Shown here in pieces: positions 1 to 6,547 of a stretch of 10,381 nt of DNA. The position numbers and the translations under genes were made by a program. The notes beneath the pieces are model-generated. The model searched no databases, had not been told where the DNA came from, and saw only the letters and a program-made list of their open reading frames with translations. The stretch is from Flavobacterium psychrophilum (GTDB taxonomy: Bacteria > Bacteroidota > Bacteroidia > Flavobacteriales > Flavobacteriaceae), in the NCBI GenBank assembly GCA_003243255.1, contig QFQM01000155.1, positions 1-10,381 on the forward strand, given 5' to 3'. The first letter of the stretch is position 1. Each line of letters begins with the position of its first letter.

Positions 1-1034
1 TCACCCTTCTTGATGCCGGCAGCGGCGGCGGCGCCTTCAGTACGGGCATTCAGTACAAATACACCTTCACCCTCTTTAATACCATTTTGCTCTTTCACTT
101 CGTCGCTCAGGTTCTCACGCGGATATTCAATACCCAGGTAAGCCCTTTGAACAGTACCATGCTTCATCAGGTCGGCTACGATCTTCTTCACGATATTAAC
201 CGGAATGGTGAAAGAGTAACCCGCATAAGCGCCGGTAGGAGAAGCGATCGCAGAGTTGATACCGATCAGTTTACCGTCAGTATTGATCAGCGGACCACCA
301 CTGTTACCGGGGTTCACCGCAGCATCAGTTTGAATGAAAGACTCTACAGGCGTACGACTTTGACGGCTGTTGATGTCCAGCGTTCTGCCCTTGGCACTCA
401 CGATACCGGCAGTAACAGTAGTTTCAAGCGTAAGCGGATAACCTACGGCCAGCACCCATTGACCAACCTTTACGTCGTCAGAGTTGCCATAGATCAGGAA
501 AGGAAGACCCTTCGCTTCGATCTTGATCACAGCCAGGTCACTGCTGGGGTCAGCGGCAATCAGTTTAGCTTTGAAAGACTTCTTATTATTCAAAGTAACG
601 TTGATTTCGTCGGCCCCTTCCACTACGTGATTATTGGTAACGATGTACCCATCTTCACTGATGATGGCGCCGGAACCGGAAGCCATTTGCGGAACAGACC
701 GCATGCGGTCACCAAAAAAGTCATCGAGGTCCATGTCGAACAAGTCGCCAAAAGGGCTCCTGCGTGGAAGATTGTTGCTGGCAGTACGCGTAGCCTTCGT
801 CTTGATGTGTACAGTAGCGGGGATGGCAGCATTGGCGGCTGGAACAAAGTCAGCCGTCGGAGCATTCGTCAGCCCTTTAAAATCCGCGTAGTTGGCGGGA
901 ATCTTACCACTGTCATTATTATCATTCTGGTAAACGTAAGTGTCTTGCTTTGCAAACCGTTGGTAGCCCCACATCGTAGCAAATGTTGTGGTAGCACTCA
1001 GCAACACAATCGCTGCTATCTGTTTAAACTTCAT
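1..1034 (-). CDS. htrA: HtrA/DegP-family periplasmic serine endoprotease (3' end outside window)
   Basis: Reading the minus strand from the ATG at 1034 gives 344 codons open to the window edge. The product begins MKFKQIAAIVLLSATTTF, a signal peptide or signal anchor at about residues 5-23. A trypsin-like domain follows with the full HtrA triad: His136 in TNNHVV, Asp166 in SSDLAVIK and Ser245 in NPGNSGGPL. The activation-loop segment TVTAGIVSAKGR (206-217) is also typical of HtrA. The first PDZ domain starts near residue 297 with the carboxylate-binding loop YLGI (299-302) and is cut off at residue 344. Known family role: ATP-independent quality control of misfolded envelope proteins, usually as trimers or larger cages. 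The segment at about residues 88-112, rich in Asp and Phe, resembles the LA loop. An A-rich leader precedes the ATG, as is usual in Bacteroidota. Family assignment is firm; DegP, DegQ and DegS types cannot be separated without the C-terminus. Confidence 0.96.
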   Translation of the reverse strand, partial: MKFKQIAAIVLLSATTTFATMWGYQRFAKQDTYVYQNDNNDSGKIPANYADFKGLTNAPTADFVPAANAAIPATVHIKTKATRTASNNLPRRSPFGDLFDMDLDDFFGDRMRSVPQMASGSGAIISEDGYIVTNNHVVEGADEINVTLNNKKSFKAKLIAADPSSDLAVIKIEAKGLPFLIYGNSDDVKVGQWVLAVGYPLTLETTVTAGIVSAKGRTLDINSRQSRTPVESFIQTDAAVNPGNSGGPLINTDGKLIGINSAIASPTGAYAGYSFTIPVNIVKKIVADLMKHGTVQRAYLGIEYPRENLSDEVKEQNGIKEGEGVFVLNARTEGAAAAAGIKKG

Positions 1035-1187
1035 ATGCTGTGTAATTTTTAATTTTTATTCTGATGGAAATATACAAATTCAAATTATATGCCCGGTCAC
1101 AACAAATTAACACCACAAAACCAATAAGGGTCACACCAACCTTCCGGTTTAACAATTAATTTACTAAAGTCTTCGTACTTCGTGATA

Positions 1188-1195
1188 CAAATTTA
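1188..1195 (-). promoter_or_regulatory. Possible Bacteroidota -7 element for htrA
   Basis: On the minus strand these bases read TAAATTTG, a full match to the Bacteroidota -7 consensus TAnnTTTG. No TTTG is visible at the expected position 19-21 bases upstream, and the implied leader is about 150 bases. The call therefore rests on one half of the promoter only. Confidence 0.22.
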
Positions 1196-1340
1196 AAAAA
1201 TAAACCCGGAAAATCAGCGAGTTATAATACTGCAAACTGCCTGATAATCTTTATTATTACAAAGTTTTTGACGTCACTAAAGACATACTGCCTGCGGCAC
1301 CCGGCGTATCGCCCGAAGCCCGTGGCTGTTCATCCCGCAA

Positions 1341-1428
1341 TTTTGTCTTCACTTCCCGACTTCCTGTCCTTAAGTGCCGCCTTTTTGTCTTTAATCTTTC
1401 GGACTTTCCGACTTCCGGACCTTCGGTC
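1341..1428. repeat. Degenerate pyrimidine-rich direct repeats
   Basis: Two sub-blocks each open with TTTTGTCTT (1341-1349 and 1383-1391). Each continues into runs of a 7-9 base unit of the form CCGACTT/CGGACTT/CCGGACCTT. The second block has four such units in a row from about 1400 to 1428. The repeats sit immediately downstream of the reductase stop codon at 1430-1432. They look like a dispersed or slippage-generated intergenic repeat; no function can be read from them. Confidence 0.5.
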
Positions 1429-1429
1429 T

Positions 1430-2428
1430 TTACAGACCCAGTAAAAACTGCAGCGTATCGATCCCGTCAGCATAGTCCGTTAACCCCGGTTGCTGCGACT
1501 GCCCGAAGGGAAGCCACTTTTTGCCAACCACACATTGAATATCGGCATTGTTCAATAAGGAAGAAGCCACAGCCTGTTCGTCCTTGTAAAAAGAGTAATG
1601 CAACTGGCTGATGGGGGAGAAGGGAGAAGCATTTTCATGAAGGATGATACTGCCATTGGTCATGTAGTACGACTTATTCAGGATCAGCAAAGCCAGTTGA
1701 TAATCGTAATTATTCTTGTACTTATTATGGTCACCCAGCTCGTTGTATTTCTTGAAAGTTTCCAGCAGCGGCACAAAGTCATACCCCTCCGGTACATACA
1801 GCTGCGTCACATTCCGGCAGCCCAGACCAAAATACAGGTAAACATCATCGGCCAGCAGTCCCAGTTCCTCTACCGTTTCATTGCCATCCAAAATAGCCAC
1901 TGAAGTACGGTTTCGACGGATAATATGCGGATACCTGGCAAAATAATAATCAAAATACCGGGCAGAGTTATTACTGCCGGTAGCAATATAGGCATCACAG
2001 CCCTTCAGCATTGGTTGTATACCAATAAGCGACTCCGTGGCAGGCTCCCAGGCATGCAGTTGAGCTACCAGGTGCCGCATCAGTATCTCGTCTTTGGAAG
2101 ACAGCTTGATCGTTTGCCGGTGGCCACTTATAAACACACACAGCAGATCATGAAACCCTACTAAGGGGATATTCCCGGCCATCACGATACCTACATTTTT
2201 GATGGAGGATTGCGTTTCCGGGATACCATATTGAGAAGCCCAGGCCGACAAAGCAGCCGGGTCTAAAAAGATGCGGGCAATGTTTTGAACACTCAGATCA
2301 ATGAATTCGGGAGTAAACCAGCCATTCTCACGGGAAGCCCTTTCTTTAACTGCGGTCCATTGATTATCAGTCGATAAAATATATTCGCCCAAGCCCTTCA
2401 GTAAATCTATCCGTTGTTGTAAATTCAT
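1430..2428 (-). CDS. LuxC-family acyl-CoA reductase
   Basis: A 332-residue protein of the aldehyde-dehydrogenase-like LuxC family (PF05893 type), which reduces acyl thioesters to aldehydes with NADPH through a cysteine acyl-enzyme. Visible family features are GNIPLVGFHD (85-94) and ATGSNNSARYF (149-159) in the nucleotide-binding half, the likely catalytic Cys204 in YFGLGCRNVTQLYVP, and an ALDH-like C-terminal segment with FG at 308-309 and DGIDTLQFL. It is shorter than Vibrio LuxC (about 480 residues) and lacks most of that N-terminal extension, as do other Bacteroidota members I know. The start MNLQQRIDLLKGLGEYI fits the family. No luxD or luxE-like gene lies nearby, so bioluminescence is not implied. 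It is divergent from a ferredoxin gene, an arrangement I recall as recurrent in Bacteroidota. The physiological acyl substrate is unknown. Confidence 0.88.
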   Translation of the reverse strand: MNLQQRIDLLKGLGEYILSTDNQWTAVKERASRENGWFTPEFIDLSVQNIARIFLDPAALSAWASQYGIPETQSSIKNVGIVMAGNIPLVGFHDLLCVFISGHRQTIKLSSKDEILMRHLVAQLHAWEPATESLIGIQPMLKGCDAYIATGSNNSARYFDYYFARYPHIIRRNRTSVAILDGNETVEELGLLADDVYLYFGLGCRNVTQLYVPEGYDFVPLLETFKKYNELGDHNKYKNNYDYQLALLILNKSYYMTNGSIILHENASPFSPISQLHYSFYKDEQAVASSLLNNADIQCVVGKKWLPFGQSQQPGLTDYADGIDTLQFLLGL

Positions 2429-2443
2429 TACAGCGTATATTTG
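2413..2443 (+). promoter_or_regulatory. Probable Bacteroidota promoter for the ferredoxin gene
   Basis: TATATTTG at 2436-2443 is an exact match to the -7 consensus TAnnTTTG. GTTG at 2413-2416 is a three-of-four match to the -33 TTTG, with a 19-base spacer. The predicted transcript would start near 2450, giving a leader of about 40 bases before the ATG at 2489. The -33 side lies inside the first codons of the divergent reductase gene, so the two genes share a very compact control region. Confidence 0.5.
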
Positions 2444-2488
2444 TCGTGCAAAATAACTGTATTCGATCCATTAAAATTCAAGCAAAAT

Positions 2489-2836
2489 ATGGCTATCAAA
2501 ATAACGGAAGAATGTATCAACTGCGGAGCTTGTGAACCGGAATGCCCCAACAATGCCATCTATGAAGGCGGTGTAGAGTGGGCCATCACAGATGGGACCA
2601 ACGTAAAAGGTCCTTTTACCCTCATGGACGGAACAGTGGTGAATGCCGAAGAGCGTTTTGCGCCCGTTAGCGTTGATACATACTACATTACACCCAATAA
2701 ATGCACAGAGTGCCAGGGCTTTCATGAAGAGCCCCAATGTGCTGCTGTTTGCCCGGTAGATTGCTGCGTACCCGACGAAATGTACCAGGAAACAGTAGAA
2801 GAGCTCATGGCGAAAAAGGAAAAAATGCACCTTTAA
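2489..2836 (+). CDS. 2[4Fe-4S] ferredoxin, Allochromatium type with enlarged linker
   Basis: A 115-residue cytoplasmic electron carrier. The first cluster motif is C9-x2-C12-x2-C15-x3-C19-P. The second is C72-x2-C75-x8-C84-x3-C88-P, followed by the extra cysteines C92 and C93. The eight-residue spacing in the second motif, the VCPVDC run and the acidic helix after it (ETVEELMAKKE) match the Allochromatium/YfhL ferredoxin class. By family rule C9, C12, C15 and C88 bind one cluster and C19, C72, C75 and C84 the other. About 52 residues separate C19 from C72, against roughly 18 in the short Allochromatium protein. The ATG at 2489 was chosen over the in-frame ATG at 2441 because homologues begin at MAIKITEECINCG and because 2441 falls in the promoter. 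The redox partner is unknown; the divergent acyl-CoA reductase is a candidate by context only. Confidence 0.93.
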   Translation: MAIKITEECINCGACEPECPNNAIYEGGVEWAITDGTNVKGPFTLMDGTVVNAEERFAPVSVDTYYITPNKCTECQGFHEEPQCAAVCPVDCCVPDEMYQETVEELMAKKEKMHL

Positions 2837-2837
2837 C

Positions 2838-3028
2838 AAAAGTGTGCATAAGTAACCCGCCCTTAATTTGGAACAGGGTATCCTAAAATCGTAACTTAAC
2901 AGTATTCAAATAGTGAATGTAGTCTTAGTACTACTTATAGCAGGCGGGTGATATTTCCCGTTGTAGAAAGGTGAAGCGGCAAACGTCCTTCACCTTTCCG
3001 ATTTTAGGCCCGCTTCCTGCACACTTTT
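2838..3028. repeat. Long tiled inverted repeat in the RHS-locus leader
   Basis: The right arm 2988-3028 is complementary, almost without gaps, to four separate left segments in the correct antiparallel order. These are AAAAGTGTGCA at 2838-2848 with 3018-3028 (11 of 11), GGAAcaGGG at 2870-2878 with 3009-3017 (7 of 9), CCTAAAATCG at 2882-2891 with 2999-3008 (10 of 10), and GAAAGGTGAAG at 2966-2976 with 2988-2998 (11 of 11). The left arm carries extra stretches of 21, 3 and 74 bases between segments. As RNA or single-stranded DNA it could form one long interrupted stem with a terminal hairpin. It may be a structured leader RNA, a decayed inverted repeat or a small element; no flanking target duplication was found. 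Confidence 0.6.
2966..2998 (+). other. Perfect 11-bp hairpin
   Basis: GAAAGGTGAAG (2966-2976) and CTTCACCTTTC (2988-2998) form a perfect 11-bp stem around an 11-base loop. Only a short T run (3002-3005) follows, so it is a poor intrinsic terminator for the ferredoxin gene that ends 130 bases upstream. It is the terminal stem of the longer inverted structure described for 2838-3028. Confidence 0.6.
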
Positions 3029-3079
3029 CACCCAAAACTGCACACTTATCTTCCAAAACTGCACACTTATTGGTTTGTC
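3017..3079. repeat. Three direct repeats with exact 21-bp period
   Basis: CTGCACACTT starts at 3017, 3038 and 3059. The full 21-base units at 3017 and 3038 agree at 18 of 21 positions, both ending CCAAAA. The third shares the first 12 bases (CTGCACACTTAT) with the second and then diverges. A fourth copy of the core lies inverted at 2838-2848. A 21-bp period places the cores on the same face of the helix, as expected for tandem protein-binding sites, but no regulator is known. The array ends about 78 bases before the ATG at 3157. Confidence 0.75.
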
Positions 3080-3156
3080 CTTTGCCGATTGAAAATTTAG
3101 ACCTTACTTCACAATCAGGAGCAGCAACTACCATTAACGCCCAAACCAAACCATCT

Positions 3157-4623
3157 ATGAGAATTCCAGGTTTACTTATCCTGTTCATTGCCCTGGCCTG
3201 CGTGCATATAGCCGTAGCCCAGGATAATCCATCTTTCGCGGATAAGCTCATTAACCTGCCAGCTCGCTTCAATGAGCGCATACAGAAAAAAACAGAAAAG
3301 CTCGAAGAACAACTCACCCGGCAAACCGAAAAATACCTTCAGCGACTCGCCCGCAAAGAAGAAAAGCTCCGGAAGAAATTAATGAAGACCGATTCCACGG
3401 CCGCCAAACAACTCTTCGACGGATCAGCCGAACAATATGCCAAACTGAGCGAACAACTCAAAAACCCTACAGCCATTGCCGGACGGGCAGGCGGCGCCTA
3501 CATGCCATATGTCGATTCGTTGAAAACCTCACTCTCATTTCTGCAGAACAATAGCAACCTCCTTAATTCCGACGAAGCCAAAAAGATTACCGGTTCCCTG
3601 CAGCAGGTGCAACAGTTGCAAGGCAAACTGCAGCAATCCGAACAGGTTAAAGCATTCATTCGTCAACGCAAAGAACAGATCAAAGCCACCCTTAGCAAGT
3701 ATACCAGCTTGCCCAAAGGACTTACCAAAGGCTACCAGGATTTCAACAAAGAACTATATTACTATTCCCAACAAGTACAGGAATACCGGGATATGCTGAA
3801 TGATCCCGATAAGTTATTGACCAAAGCATTGTCACTCCTCAATAAACTGCCCGCCTTCCAAAGCTTCATGCAACAGCATTCCGAATTGGCAGGGCTATTC
3901 TCTGTACCCGCAGGCTACGGCTCCAATGCGAGCCTCGCCGGATTACAAACCCGCAGCCAGGTACAACAACTGATGCAAACACAGCTGGCATCGGCTGGCC
4001 CCAATGCACAACAAATGCTGCAGCAAAACCTGCAGGCGGCACAGGCACAGCTAAACCAGTTGAAAGACAAGATCAACAAACTGGGTGCCGGTGGGGCCGA
4101 CATGGATATGCCCGACTTTAAACCCAACAACCAAAAAACAAAATCCTTCTGGAAACGACTGGAATACGGTACTAACCTGCAGACACAAAAGTCCAATAAT
4201 TTCTTTCCCACTACATCCGACATTGGACTATCGGTAGGGTATAAACTCAGCGACAAAAGCATCGTCGGTATCGGAGGCAGCTACAAAGTAGGATGGGGAA
4301 AAGATATACGCAACATAGCCATTACCAGTCAGGGCGCAGGCTTGCGATCCTTCCTCGATGTAAAGATGAAAGGCAGTTTCTTTGCTTCCGGAGGCTTTGA
4401 ATACAACTACCAGCCATTGACAGTTAGTGGAACAATTACACCCGATATAGCTGCGCAGGGCGACAAATGGCAGCAGAGTGGCCTGGTAGGCATCAGCAAA
4501 ATCATTTCCCTCAAGAGCAAAACCTTCAAAAAAACAAAAGCACAATTGCTGTGGGATTTCCTCAGCTACCAGCAGCAGCCCCGGACGCAGGCCATCAAGT
4601 TCAGGGTCGGCTATAATTTTTAG
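3157..4623 (+). CDS. Secreted coiled-coil protein with beta-rich C-terminal part, function unknown
   Basis: A 488-residue protein opening with a signal peptide, MRIPGLLILFIALACVHIAVA, with likely cleavage after Ala21 (AVA/Q). Residues 36-78 are highly charged and helical (Lys/Glu/Gln/Arg), and further Gln-rich helical stretches lie at about 140-180 and 265-310, so most of the mature protein is probably coiled coil. After a low-complexity GAGGADMDMPD linker (310-320), residues 330-488 alternate polar and hydrophobic positions with many Gly and aromatic residues (for example IGLSVGYKL and IVGIGGSYKVGWG). The protein ends KFRVGYNF. A terminal Phe after alternating strands suggests a small outer-membrane barrel, which is inference. 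I recall similar uncharacterised proteins beside RHS genes in related bacteria. The ATG at 3157 was chosen over the in-frame ATG at 2971 because it starts the signal peptide and the upstream stretch is repeat DNA. It heads the run of five co-directional genes. Confidence 0.85.
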   Translation: MRIPGLLILFIALACVHIAVAQDNPSFADKLINLPARFNERIQKKTEKLEEQLTRQTEKYLQRLARKEEKLRKKLMKTDSTAAKQLFDGSAEQYAKLSEQLKNPTAIAGRAGGAYMPYVDSLKTSLSFLQNNSNLLNSDEAKKITGSLQQVQQLQGKLQQSEQVKAFIRQRKEQIKATLSKYTSLPKGLTKGYQDFNKELYYYSQQVQEYRDMLNDPDKLLTKALSLLNKLPAFQSFMQQHSELAGLFSVPAGYGSNASLAGLQTRSQVQQLMQTQLASAGPNAQQMLQQNLQAAQAQLNQLKDKINKLGAGGADMDMPDFKPNNQKTKSFWKRLEYGTNLQTQKSNNFFPTTSDIGLSVGYKLSDKSIVGIGGSYKVGWGKDIRNIAITSQGAGLRSFLDVKMKGSFFASGGFEYNYQPLTVSGTITPDIAAQGDKWQQSGLVGISKIISLKSKTFKKTKAQLLWDFLSYQQQPRTQAIKFRVGYNF

Positions 4624-4666
4624 AATTACACGCACTACATATTACGTCTACCATTAAACAAAAATC

Positions 4667-5512
4667 ATGAAACGGATTCTTGCAGGATGCCTTATCCTAA
4701 CCTCTTTGCATGTACATGCCCAAACCTGGTCTACAACTGGAAACGCCGGCACTACAGCCGGGCCCAACTTCGTTGGAACAACAGATCTGCAATCACTCAT
4801 GTTAAAAACCAATGGTATCCAGCGATTGTTGATCGATCCGGAAGGAGTATTTTTATTTAACTCCGATTACCTGAAAATACAGAGCAGGCTTTTCTTACAG
4901 GATGCTTCTTCTTCGTCGCTTAACAATTACACACGAGGATCAATCGGTAACAATATTAGATGGAACGGCAGCACATCTATGTGGAAAGTAGAGAGTGGAC
5001 CTTATGATGATTTTGCCATGATACGCTTTGATAACAATGGCCACATGGGCTTTTATACCCGTGCCATGACAGGATCGTCCTATGAAATAAGCCATGGGTC
5101 ATTGTTTGATTACCAACGCATGTTTATCGATAATGCAGGCAATGTTGGCATTGCTACCAATGATACCAAGGGATACAAATTGGCGGTTGGCGGTAGCGCC
5201 ATCTTCACCAGTGCCAAAGTAAAGCTGCAGCAAAACTGGCCAGACTATGTGTTTAAAAAAGACTATCGGCTGCTATCACTTGCAGACCTGGAAAAATTCA
5301 TTCAACAAAACAATCACCTGCCCGAAATACCCTCTGCCGAAGAAGTAGCAAAAGATGGTCTTGACCTCGGCAGCAATCAGGCCGCCTTGTTGAAAAAGAT
5401 TGAAGAGCTGACACTATATATCATCGAGCAGAACAAGGAAATGCAGCAAATGAAAACGCAGATAAAAGAGCTGGAAAATAAAGTGAACGACAACAGCACT
5501 ACAAAGCAATAG
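4667..5512 (+). CDS. Fibre-like secreted protein, copy 1
   Basis: A 281-residue protein with signal peptide MKRILAGCLILTSLHVHA (cleavage before Gln19). The N-terminal part has the Bacteroidota fibre-head pattern TTAGPNFVGTTD...LMLKTNGIQRLLI (29-56). A variable beta-rich middle follows, then one NVGIATNDTKGYKLAVGG repeat (159-176). The conserved C-terminal module has WPDYVFKKDYRLLSL (191-205), HLPEIPSAEEVA (217-228) and the helix AALLKKIEELTLYIIEQNKE. A final coiled coil runs to residue 275. Proteins of this design are often annotated as tail-fibre domain proteins and are expected to trimerise through the C-terminal coil; there is no evidence here of a phage. It lies 43 bp after the coiled-coil gene and 29 bp before its paralogue. 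The role is probably adhesion or display of the RHS locus products, by context only. Confidence 0.85.
   Translation: MKRILAGCLILTSLHVHAQTWSTTGNAGTTAGPNFVGTTDLQSLMLKTNGIQRLLIDPEGVFLFNSDYLKIQSRLFLQDASSSSLNNYTRGSIGNNIRWNGSTSMWKVESGPYDDFAMIRFDNNGHMGFYTRAMTGSSYEISHGSLFDYQRMFIDNAGNVGIATNDTKGYKLAVGGSAIFTSAKVKLQQNWPDYVFKKDYRLLSLADLEKFIQQNNHLPEIPSAEEVAKDGLDLGSNQAALLKKIEELTLYIIEQNKEMQQMKTQIKELENKVNDNSTTKQ
5144..5437 (+). repeat. Duplicated C-terminal module, copy 1
   Basis: These 294 bases encode residues 160-257 of the first fibre-like protein and align without gaps to 6157-6450, at an offset of 1013 bases. By hand count 44 of 294 bases differ (about 85% identity), but only 8 of 98 residues do (about 92%). 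Most changes are therefore synonymous, which suggests an older duplication kept under purifying selection. Confidence 0.85.
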
Positions 5513-5541
5513 ATATAACCCAAACCTTAACCATCCTTATT

Positions 5542-6498
5542 ATGAAAAAGCAATTATGCCTTGTAGCCATCATGGGCATTTCAATTCTTCATGCTATTGG
5601 TCAAAATACCAACCCGTGGCCATCTTCAGGACCAGTAGGAATTGGCACTACTTCACCAAGAAGCAACCTCGAAATATTGAACAGTGTCAGGGTCTCAGCA
5701 TCAGCAACTGGTTCCTCATTCATCTTTGATGGTACAGGAATGAGAACAGATAATAATTATTCGCACGTGAGATTGACAGCCTGGAATGTAGATGGCGGGG
5801 GATACCTGCAAAGCAAATTCGATAACTACGGCGGTGTCTTTAGCTGGGCACGTGGATCGGCATCTGGCGATGTGGAAATAATGCGTATCAACACAACAAC
5901 CGGAAATGTTGGCATTGGTACAACAAATCCCGGTCAAAAGTTGCACATAAGCGCCGGCAACCTGCAAATGGACAGCGGACATGAAATATACTTTGGTGAT
6001 AATGGCCAGATCAGGAGCATGGACGACAATCACCGGATTCTGTTTAGACGTTCCGACAACAAGATGGAGTTGCGCGAGTTTGGAAACATAGTGTTCTCCC
6101 CAGGTGCAACTACTGGTGTAGAGACTGCCCGTGTGATCATGTTCAACAGTGGAGACGTAGGAATAGGTACAAACGATACCAAAGGACATAAATTGGCAGT
6201 TGGCGGCAGCGCCATCTTCACCAGCGCCAAAGTAAAATTAGAACAGAACTGGCCCGACTATGTGTTTAAAAAAGACTACCGGTTGCTGTCACTTGCAGAA
6301 TTGGAAAAATTCATTCAACAAAATAATCACCTGCCAGATGTTCCCTCCGCCGCGGAGGTAGCAAAAGAAGGGCTTGACCTTGGCAGCAATCAGGCTGCCT
6401 TGCTGAAGAAGATTGAAGAGTTGACGCTATATATCATTGAGCAGAATAAAAGAATTGAGAAGCTGGAGGAAGACGCAAAAACACGTAAAGGAAAATAA
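5542..6498 (+). CDS. Fibre-like secreted protein, copy 2
   Basis: A 318-residue paralogue of the preceding gene, with signal peptide MKKQLCLVAIMGISILHAIG (cleavage before Gln21). Its head differs from the neighbour's: it carries three collar-type repeats, PVGIGTTSP (31-39), NVGIGTTNP (122-130) and DVGIGTNDTKGHKLAV (205-220), each leading into a beta strand such as KLHIS or KLAVGG. Beta-rich segments lie between them. From residue 206 the protein matches copy 1 through WPDYVFKKDYRLLSL, HLPDVPSAAEVA and LLKKIEELTLYIIEQNK, and it ends in a short charged coil (RIEKLEEDAKTRKGK). It is expected to be an exported trimeric fibre or adhesin-like protein; no ligand can be inferred. It lies 49 bp before the RHS gene and shares its direction, so co-transcription is likely. 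Confidence 0.85.
   Translation: MKKQLCLVAIMGISILHAIGQNTNPWPSSGPVGIGTTSPRSNLEILNSVRVSASATGSSFIFDGTGMRTDNNYSHVRLTAWNVDGGGYLQSKFDNYGGVFSWARGSASGDVEIMRINTTTGNVGIGTTNPGQKLHISAGNLQMDSGHEIYFGDNGQIRSMDDNHRILFRRSDNKMELREFGNIVFSPGATTGVETARVIMFNSGDVGIGTNDTKGHKLAVGGSAIFTSAKVKLEQNWPDYVFKKDYRLLSLAELEKFIQQNNHLPDVPSAAEVAKEGLDLGSNQAALLKKIEELTLYIIEQNKRIEKLEEDAKTRKGK
6157..6450 (+). repeat. Duplicated C-terminal module, copy 2
   Basis: Partner of 5144-5437; it encodes residues 206-303 of the second fibre-like protein. Upstream of the module the two genes share no obvious similarity apart from the signal peptide, and downstream of it they diverge at once, so the duplication boundary is sharp at both ends. Confidence 0.85.
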
Positions 6499-6547
6499 GT
6501 ATTAGATATACTAAAACAATTGAGAATATAATTCAAAGCATTGAGTA

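Larger units (their letters stand above)
1035..1429. other. Intergenic region: htrA leader plus repeat block
   Basis: These 395 bases lie between two minus-strand genes and hold no convincing gene. Positions 1035-1260 are A+T-rich and presumably carry the htrA promoter and leader. Positions 1261-1429, just downstream of the acyl-CoA reductase stop, are richer in C and T and contain degenerate short repeats. A small perfect hairpin, GACC-TTC-GGTC, sits at 1418-1428, and another, GGCG-TAT-CGCC, lies near 1303-1313. Neither is followed by a T tract on the minus strand, so no classical terminator is called. Confidence 0.6.

Noticed and set aside
87..1052. 321-codon open frame on the plus strand
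   Set aside because: It lies opposite the HtrA gene, whose minus-strand translation has a complete catalytic triad, signal segment and PDZ start; the plus frame shows no recognisable domain.
1418..1428. Intrinsic terminator for the reductase gene
   Set aside because: The GACC/GGTC stem is only 4 bp and has no T tract on the minus strand.
1430..2428. Part of a bioluminescence (lux) operon
   Set aside because: LuxC-family similarity is clear, but no luciferase, transferase or synthetase gene is adjacent, and this family is common in non-luminous Bacteroidota.
2838..3028. Mobile element (MITE-like) with 11-bp terminal inverted repeats
   Set aside because: The ends match perfectly, but no convincing target-site duplication flanks them, and one end belongs to a three-copy direct-repeat array. 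It is kept as an inverted repeat of unknown origin.
3017..3079. CRISPR array
   Set aside because: There are only three short repeats with spacers of about 9-11 bases that are themselves similar, and no cas gene is nearby.
2971..3156. 62-codon N-terminal extension of the coiled-coil protein
   Set aside because: It would bury the signal peptide that starts at 3157, and its sequence is made from the hairpin and 21-bp repeats.
2931..3317. Minus-strand open frame with a 7-residue repeat (KCAVLED, KCAVLGE)
   Set aside because: The protein repeat is only the 21-bp DNA repeat read in frame. The frame overlaps the signal peptide and coiled-coil start of the plus-strand gene and has no other protein-like features.
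4667..6498. Prophage tail-fibre genes
   Set aside because: Both proteins have signal peptides and lie among exported RHS-type genes; no capsid, terminase, portal, lysis or integrase gene is in the window.
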